In this document: positions 58,786 to 64,000 of the stretch, one piece after another
How the letters are laid out: each line of letters opens with the position of its first letter
Position numbering within the stretch: the stretch's first letter is position 1
Origin: Papio anubis
Taxonomy: Eukaryota; Chordata; Mammalia; Primates; Cercopithecidae
NCBI RefSeq assembly: GCF_008728515.1
Contig: NC_044981.1
Location: 132,681,937-132,745,936 of the forward strand
Direction of reading: 5' to 3'
DNA length: 64,000 nucleotides
Notes under the pieces: model-generated
What the model was told of the DNA's origin: nothing
Databases searched by the model: none
What the model saw: only the letters and a program-made list of their open reading frames with translations
Made by a program: the position numbers and the translations under genes

Positions 58786-59427
58786 AAAACCAAAAGCTGA
58801 AAAACAGACATATATCATAAAAATTCCCTCTCTCTTTTACAGTTAAACTTCTCAAAAGCAGTCTATACTTACTGCTTCCTCACAATCATTTTGTAAAACT
58901 CAATTCTGTTCCCAAACACTCCAATTGCCCTGGCGCAAGACACAATTCCCTCAGGCTCCTTGAGAACAATCACAGCTTCTGACACCACTGCTTCTTCCCC
59001 ACTTCAACTGCCCAGTCTCCCTGGTTCCTATTGCAGGCCCCTCTCCTGGTTCCTTTCTCTGACTCTCGCTGTTCCTTTTCAGGATCCTGCTCTATTCTTT
59101 CTCCTGCACCATTCTCTTACTTGATGGTATTCTTCAGGGATAGCGACTCACGTCTTGTCCTCTCCCTGGGCAATATCATCCACTTCAAAGGACAAACAAA
59201 TCATCCACCAAGAAACTCTGACCCTCCCCTTCCAACTCAAAAGGGTCTAACAAAAACTCGAGTCCAGGAAGGAGAGAACATACAATGTCTGATCAAGTTT
59301 GAGAGTGACAGTATTCTCACTGTAAATAAAATCTACAAAAATGTTCCACAACAGTTTTCTGATATGAGTAAGAGAATCCAGTTACTTCCTTTCACTACAT
59401 AATACACGATTACAAGCTGCAAGTTCC

Positions 59428-59860
59428 TTTAACACTCAGTGCCTCAAGTTTCTCATCTGAAAAATGGGAGGGAATGGGTTCTACCTCAAAAGGTTGTTTT
59501 GAGAACTAATAAGAGCTAACAGATGGGCCGAGTGCAGTGGCTCACGCCTGTAATCCCAGCACTTTGGGAGGCTGAGGCAGGTGGATCGTTTGAGGTCAAG
59601 AGTTCAAGACCAGCCTGGCCAACATGGCAAACCTCATCCCTACTAAAAATACAAAAATTAGCCAGGCATGGTGGCACGTGCCTGTAGTCCCAGCTACTCG
59701 GGAGGCGGAGGTTGCAGTGAGCCGAGATTGCGCCACTGCACTCCAGCCTGGGTGACAGAGCGAGACTCCATCTCAAAAAAAAAAAAAAGAGCTAACAGAT
59801 GAAAAGTACTTCGATTAGCCGCAGGCACATAGTATACCCTATGTAACCGTATGTTATCAT
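59428..59860 (+). repeat. MIR SINE split by Alu
   Basis: TTTCTCATCTGAAAAATGGG to GAGAACTAATAAGAGCTAAC before the Alu, and AAAAGTACTTCGATTAGCC to GGCACATAGTATACC after it. Confidence 0.7.
59526..59786 (+). mobile_element. Alu (S type), deleted in right arm, with TSDs
   Basis: Perfect AAGAGCTAACAGATG target-site duplications lie at 59511-59525 and 59787-59801. About 35 bp is missing between CTCGGGAGGC and GGAGGTTGCAG. Confidence 0.94.
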
Positions 59861-60070
59861 TGACTGAGGCTGCCATGATCTAGCTACCACATGGTACTGA
59901 GTTCTGCAGAAGCCAAGCTTCTTATAAGTTCATTAGGTAATTAAACAATAGCATGATACCTAAAACTAGTACACAAGACTATCTTATTCTTTTGGGAGGA
60001 ATTTTTTAAATAGATAGACTTCTGGCTCAAGGGAGGGAGCAAGGAGGAGGCTAGCACAGGAGGAAACACA

Positions 60071-60330
60071 TTTTTTAAAGTACTCTCAGTAACATATGTA
60101 TGTATAATTGACTTGGTCATTTTTTCCTGAAAAATTTCATACAGATACCTTAAAATACTTATATATATATATGTGTGTGCGTGTGTGTGTGTGTGTATAT
60201 ATATATATAAAAAACTATCTGTTGGTCTGTTCCTTATGTTAAGGAATACAGTAAGGCAAAGGAAAGGCTATAGAATCAGACAGACATGGGTTCAAATCCT
60301 GGTTCTACCATTTTGAAGCTGTGTGGTCAC
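60071..60330 (+). repeat. Tandem duplication, unit A
   Basis: Matches unit B (60331-60549): both run from TTTTTAAAG(T/C)ACTCTCAGTAA, through CTTGGTCATTTTTTCCTGAA, to CCATTTTGAAGCTGTGTG. Unit A has an extra TA/TG microsatellite (60157-60210) and about 20 bp near 60240-60262. Confidence 0.92.
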
Positions 60331-60549
60331 AGTTTTTAAAGCACTCTCAGTAATATATTAGACTGAGATCTATATTTACATATTTGGCTTGGTCATTTTT
60401 TTCCTGAAAAATTTCACAGAGATACCTTGAAATACTGAAAAAGAAAACAAAACATAAGTATCTGTTGTTCTGTTCCTTATGGCAAGGGCTATGGCATCAG
60501 ACAGACACTGGTTCAATTCCAGGTTCTACCATTTTGAAGCTGTGTGATC
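60331..60549 (+). repeat. Tandem duplication, unit B
   Basis: Second unit. Its MIR part continues without a break to about 60700, while unit A's MIR is cut at 60330, so unit B keeps the original right border. Confidence 0.9.
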
Positions 60550-60700
60550 TTGTATCTACTACTTCATCACTCTGAGCCTCAGTTCCCTAACCTACAAAAC
60601 AGAGCTTGAGAAAAACCACAACGTGCACAGGATTCTTATAAAGATTAAACGAAATAATGCACACAAAACAGTAAGCACCGTGCCTGGCATGAAATACAAC
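60480..60700 (+). repeat. MIR SINE, nearly full length
   Basis: GGTTCAATTCCAGGTTCTAC, CTCTGAGCCTCAGTTCCC, AAGCACCGTGCCTGGC. It lies 80 bp from the E2 donor. Confidence 0.85.
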
Positions 60701-60776
60701 CAATGGCAGTTTTTCCTCATTTTAAATCCCCATAATCACCATTTTATTTTAAAAATAAAGATGAGGCAAAGCTTAC

Positions 60777-60881
60777 CTCTGCCACGGTGAGGACACAGTA
60801 CACAGACTGATGCTCAGGATCCACGCCTTCTAATTTCATGCCAACTTTGAATCCATTTTTGTTATATGGAAAGGACTGGTG
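60777..60881 (-). CDS. L3MBTL3: L3MBTL3 exon E2: first half of MBT1 core
   Basis: 105 nt, phase 0 to 0, 35 codons from HQSFPYNKNGFKVGMKL to VLTVAE. The acceptor is GCATTTTAG and the donor is GAG|GTAAGC. The GFKVGMKLEGVD segment is the conserved start of an MBT core. MBT1 carries PEHQ where MBT2 and MBT3 carry K-N or R-N, so its pocket differs from theirs. The length is a multiple of three in matching phases, so skipping would delete 35 residues without a frameshift and would break MBT1. A local tandem duplication (60071-60549) lies just downstream in the intron. Confidence 0.97.
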
Positions 60882-61009
60882 CTAAAATGCAAAATGACAG
60901 CAGCTTTAGTCCCTTATCCCAAAGGCCTAGTTAAAAATGTAAATAGTTACCATTTTAAAAATAAAGACTATTTAACCAAATACATAATTTCTAAAAATCC
61001 ACAGAAAAA

Positions 61010-61860
61010 GAATCAATTAAAAACCCAATGAAAAAATGGACCAAGGCCATAAATAGATCCTAGGAAAGGAAATGTAATGCCATATACCCTTTGTGTTTTA
61101 CATATTTGAAAAGATGTTCGACCTCATGCAGAAGAGACATACAAAGTAAAATTACACTAAGATACGTTTCACCTGTCAGGCTGATAAAGATCAAAAAATT
61201 GGACAACACTGTGTTGGTAAAGCTGTAGGAAAACAGATACATGCACACATCACTAGGAAGAATGAAAATTGGTACAACCTTTAGCAATTTCATAATATCA
61301 ATCAAGAAATTCTTTTTGACACAACAATTCTAATTCCAGGAAATTACCCAAGAGATACTCACACATGTGAAAAATGACTGGTATAGAAGATTATTCACCA
61401 AAGCATATAGCAAAAGATTTGAAAGTATATATGTATGTACGTGCAAATCAATAGGGAGCAACCTAAATTATTACAGAACAGGCCTAAGATGGAATACTAT
61501 GTATTGCTATAAAAGAATGGTGAAGAGATTCATGACTCAGGATGGAATCATCCTCAAACTGTCAAGTTAAACAAAAAAAGCAAAGTCCAAAAAGTATACA
61601 ACATATGTTACCATTTGGTTTAAGACAGAAAGGGAAGGATCTGTGTGTATATATATATACACATATACATTGCTTATATGAACATATAATTTTCCAGGAA
61701 GGGAATATAAGAACTGGTAACACTGGTTACTTCAGGAGAGGCAAACCTGGTGCCTGGGGGACAGGGCTATGAGAGACATTCTTTATACTATTGCAGTACT
61801 TTTATATTTTGAATCACATGCATTCATTACTGATTCAAGGAATTAGCTACATTTAAACTT
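61010..61860 (+). mobile_element. Old L1 ORF2/3' end
   Basis: AAAGATGTTCGACCTCATGC, GAAAATTGGTACAACCTTTA, AATTCTAATTCCAGGAAATT and AGATGGAATACTATGTATTG match the order of an old L1 ORF2 end and 3' UTR. Frames are broken. Confidence 0.8.
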
Positions 61861-62107
61861 TTTTTTTTTAATGTAAAAAAGTCTATTCTCTAAAGGACCA
61901 AAGCTACAGAAAATAATTACAGAGAACAAGTTTATATGTAATTACTACTATATTTAAATCAAATATTCTTAATGTAGATGTATCATCCTAACATTTACTA
62001 TTCATCACTTTTTAAAAGCTTGCTATGTTCGTACCTACATAAAAATACATCTATGGCTGATTAATTACATACCATGATTAAATATAATGAAATAATTTAA
62101 ACCAAGT

Positions 62108-62322
62108 GTCAGCAAACGCCAGTCTGTGGGTCAAACCCAGAGCACCATGAGTTTTATAAACAGTCTTACTGGAAAATAGCGATGCCCACTTGTCTACATA
62201 TTCTCTATGGCTGCTTTTGTGCTATGACGACCTGAGTTGTTGCAACAGAGGCCACATGCTCTGAAATGCCTAACATATTTACTATCTGACCCTTTACCAA
62301 AAAAGTTTGCCGACTCTTGTTT
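62108..62322 (+). mobile_element. hAT-Charlie-type MER element, second copy
   Basis: TCAGCAAACGCCAGTCTGTG, CTCTATGGCTGCTTTTGTGC, ACTATCTGACCCTTTACC and TTTGCCGACTCTTG, as in 42524-42735. Confidence 0.75.
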
Positions 62323-62323
62323 T

Positions 62324-62587
62324 TTTGTATGTGTGTTTGTTTGTTTGTTTGTTTTGAGACAGGGTCTTGCTCTGTTGTCCAGGCTAGAGTACAGTGGCAG
62401 GATCGTAGCTCACTGCAACTTTGAACACCACGCTCGGCTATATTTTTATTTATTTATTTTTTTAGAGGTAGGGTCTCACTATGTTGCTCAGACTGGTCTC
62501 GAACTCCTGGCCTCAAGTGATCCTACTGCCTCAACTTCCCAAAGTGATGAGATTGCAGGCAGGCGTGTACCACTGCACCAGGACCCC
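62324..62587 (-). mobile_element. AluJ-like, antisense, internally deleted
   Basis: Begins with (TTTG)n and GAGACAGGGTCTTGCTCTG, jumps from GCAACTTTGAA to CCACGCTCGGC, and has a TTTA expansion near 62445-62460. Confidence 0.85.
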
Positions 62588-62639
62588 AACCCTTGGTTTA
62601 GTCCAAGGACATCGACTGCTACTCAGAACTACATCTGAT

Positions 62640-63110
62640 ATCTATATTGTTAACTGATTTTAAATCACTTATGACGAAACACTTTTATTGTAGCTAATAT
62701 AATATAGTGACTCATATTTAGATGTTTTGTTGTGATAGTATGTAAATTGAAGTAACTCATTTTTCATCTCTCAAAGCCACAATCGTGTCGTGAAATTTCC
62801 TAAGATTTTTTTCTTCATCTGCTAGTTTTTCATGGTAGTATTAGTACCCTGTTAAAATTCATGATTGCAAGCTCATAAAATGCTGAGAGAAAAGAGCACA
62901 CATGTGTCAGTGTGCACCCACACATGTGGCATGGGGAAGGTACGCACACGTCAATGTTAACTGCCCTCCATATAAACATATGCATGAAAAACTGTATGCT
63001 GAAAAAATGATCTCAAGTCAAATTTCAGTGGAAACAACAATCCTAATTCAGGCTGGTATCCCTTACTGATCCTGTGCCCTTACAGATCATGTCTCTAGAA
63101 GGGTCCATAC
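62640..63110. other. Intron downstream of E1: no element recognised
   Basis: AT-rich with some alternating TG/CA text near 62900-62950. Confidence 0.4.
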
Positions 63111-63202
63111 CTCCTTGAACAGCTTCGCGGGCACTGCCACAGCTTTCTCCTCTTCCAGATAGGATGCCCAGCACCACGCTTTCTTTCCTTTAGGAGGCAA
63201 AC
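63111..63202 (-). CDS. L3MBTL3: L3MBTL3 exon E1: MBT1 N-terminal arm
   Basis: 92 nt. The acceptor is TTTCAG and the donor is GAG|GTATGG. The first two bases (GT) complete a glycine codon begun in the preceding exon outside the window, so the exon starts in phase 1 and ends in phase 0. It encodes 30 full codons from LPPKGKKAWCWASYLEEEKA to the VPAKLFKE end. The W-x-x-YL-E ... A-x-P-x-x-LF pattern is the arm that opens an MBT repeat. A 91-residue open frame also runs across 63095-63370 on this strand, but in another frame. The real frame is fixed by homology and by the phase of E2. Confidence 0.97.
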
Positions 63203-64000
63203 CTGAAAGGCAAGCGAAACTGAAATGACAGAATTTCCAAATCTAAGCCAGCAGTGCTTCATCTGTGAACTCACACTTCCCTGACTGATGATACTCTGCC
63301 TGGCTCTTCTCTGCCTTCCAGGGCTGGTATCTCTCAGTCTCTCTTCCTGGCTCCTCTTCCCAAGAACCAAGATAAAAACCGAACTGTGGTTTGCACCCTC
63401 AGTGAGGAGGGTAGGAGATGGAAGTGGAAAAACTTAGAATAAAGGAAGAAGACAGCAGGAAGTCAAGACAAAACACTACCACAGAAGCTACAGGAAGGGG
63501 GAGCTTCTAGAAGCAGGATGCTCAAAAAATTTTCCCTAAGAGATCAAGAAGTTGAGGACTGTGGAAAGGTCAGTGCATTGAGTGGCTGCTAATCTTGAAA
63601 AGGAAGGAAAACAATCAATATAGTGAGAGGCAGATTTTTAGGTGCAAAAAGAATGCATAAGTGATAAAAATAATGGAGGCACTTAATATTCGTTTTATGT
63701 ATTTTGGATTAATTAGAAAAAGACTGGAAATGAAGGAAAAATATAATAGCCTGATGGGGAGCAAAGTTGAGAGAAAGGTACTTTGGGGATGAGACTGGAA
63801 CAGGCTAAGGTAGAGTACACAAAGAGAAGAAAAAAATCGGAAAACTTATGGAAAAAATGTGACTGAAGGAACAAGGTCCCAGAAGAGCCAGGGGCCTGGA
63901 AGTTCATCCGGGGTAAAAAAGAAGGGCAAGAGAAAGGATGGTCAAAGAAACAGACATTTCGAGACAGAGCGCAGAGGAACTGAGGAATTTACACCCTTCA
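63203..64000. other. Intron upstream of E1: purine-rich, no element recognised
   Basis: 63400-64000 is rich in GGAA/GAGA on the plus strand. The next exon upstream must lie beyond the window edge. The open frame 63713-63907 is not supported. Confidence 0.4.

Larger units (their letters stand above)
1..64000 (-). other. L3MBTL3: L3MBTL3 gene, internal part (E1-E12 and introns)
   Basis: Twelve separate minus-strand segments, each bounded by AG and GT, translate in a continuous frame to the MBT-repeat protein L3MBTL3. Phases match at every junction. Phrases that identify this paralogue rather than L3MBTL1 or L3MBTL4 include KPPHGFQKKMKLEVVDKRN in E8, ELMEASEHGGCSTPGCKGIG in E10 and DQHADDVKEDFEERTE in E12. 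The product is a nuclear Polycomb-group-like repressor that binds mono- and dimethyl-lysine. The start codon, N-terminal exons, SAM domain and polyadenylation site are outside the window. Human L3MBTL3 lies at 6q23. That the window presents it on the minus strand reflects only assembly orientation. Confidence 0.97.

Noticed and set aside
63095..63370. 91-codon minus-strand frame across exon E1
   Set aside because: It reads the exon in the wrong frame. Splice phases and MBT homology fix a different frame.

Overview
This window is vertebrate nuclear DNA from a primate, most likely an Old World monkey. It is crowded with Alu, L1, MIR, L2 and old DNA-transposon copies. The Alu at 2968-3272 carries variants I know from the cercopithecid AluY lineages (CTCAAGCCTG at the head, GAGACGGGCGG, GTAAACCCGGG, GAGCTGAGATC). 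No bacterial or phage genes are present, and I found no tRNA, rRNA, snRNA or CRISPR array.

The whole window lies inside one gene on the minus strand, L3MBTL3, which encodes a methyl-lysine-reading MBT-repeat chromatin repressor. Twelve internal coding exons are visible, called E1-E12 here in transcription order: 63111-63202, 60777-60881, 54447-54582, 52503-52594, 49747-49898, 42776-42852, 38292-38377, 35677-35787, 29119-29233, 27606-27708, 17546-17695 and 986-1065. They join in one uninterrupted frame with matching intron phases (1299 nt, about 433 residues). They encode the three MBT repeats, a C2HC zinc finger and part of the charged linker before the SAM domain. The promoter and first coding exons lie beyond the right edge. 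The SAM exons and 3' end lie beyond the left edge.

Each MBT repeat uses three exons: a short N-terminal arm exon and two core exons. E1/E2/E3 form MBT1, E4/E5/E6 form MBT2 and E7/E8/E9 form MBT3. The three arm exons (92, 92 and 86 nt) all begin in phase 1 and end in phase 0. E10 and E11 share the zinc finger, and E11-E12 encode the linker.

Introns fill the other 98% of the window. Main items by region: 1-17.5 kb (the long E11-E12 intron) holds Alus, a 1.7 kb L1 ORF2 fragment, a young L1 3' end and copy 1 of a duplicated 1.5 kb block whose edge is 78 bp from E11. 17.7-27.6 kb holds ancient MIR and L2 copies and an LTR. 29-38 kb holds a twin-primed L1 with target-site duplications and a rearranged Alu. 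40.4-41.9 kb is copy 2 of the duplicated block, with many small indels. 47-57 kb holds a 3-unit minisatellite, two Tigger-type transposons, a 59-bp direct repeat pair and a perfect 28-bp-arm palindrome. 57-62.6 kb holds old L1, Alu and MIR copies and a 220-260 bp tandem duplication.

I did not find a new gene system. The most unusual signals are structural: the intragenic duplication (real or an assembly artefact), the palindrome 300 bp from a weak 5' splice site, and the Alu carrying a template-switch insertion.
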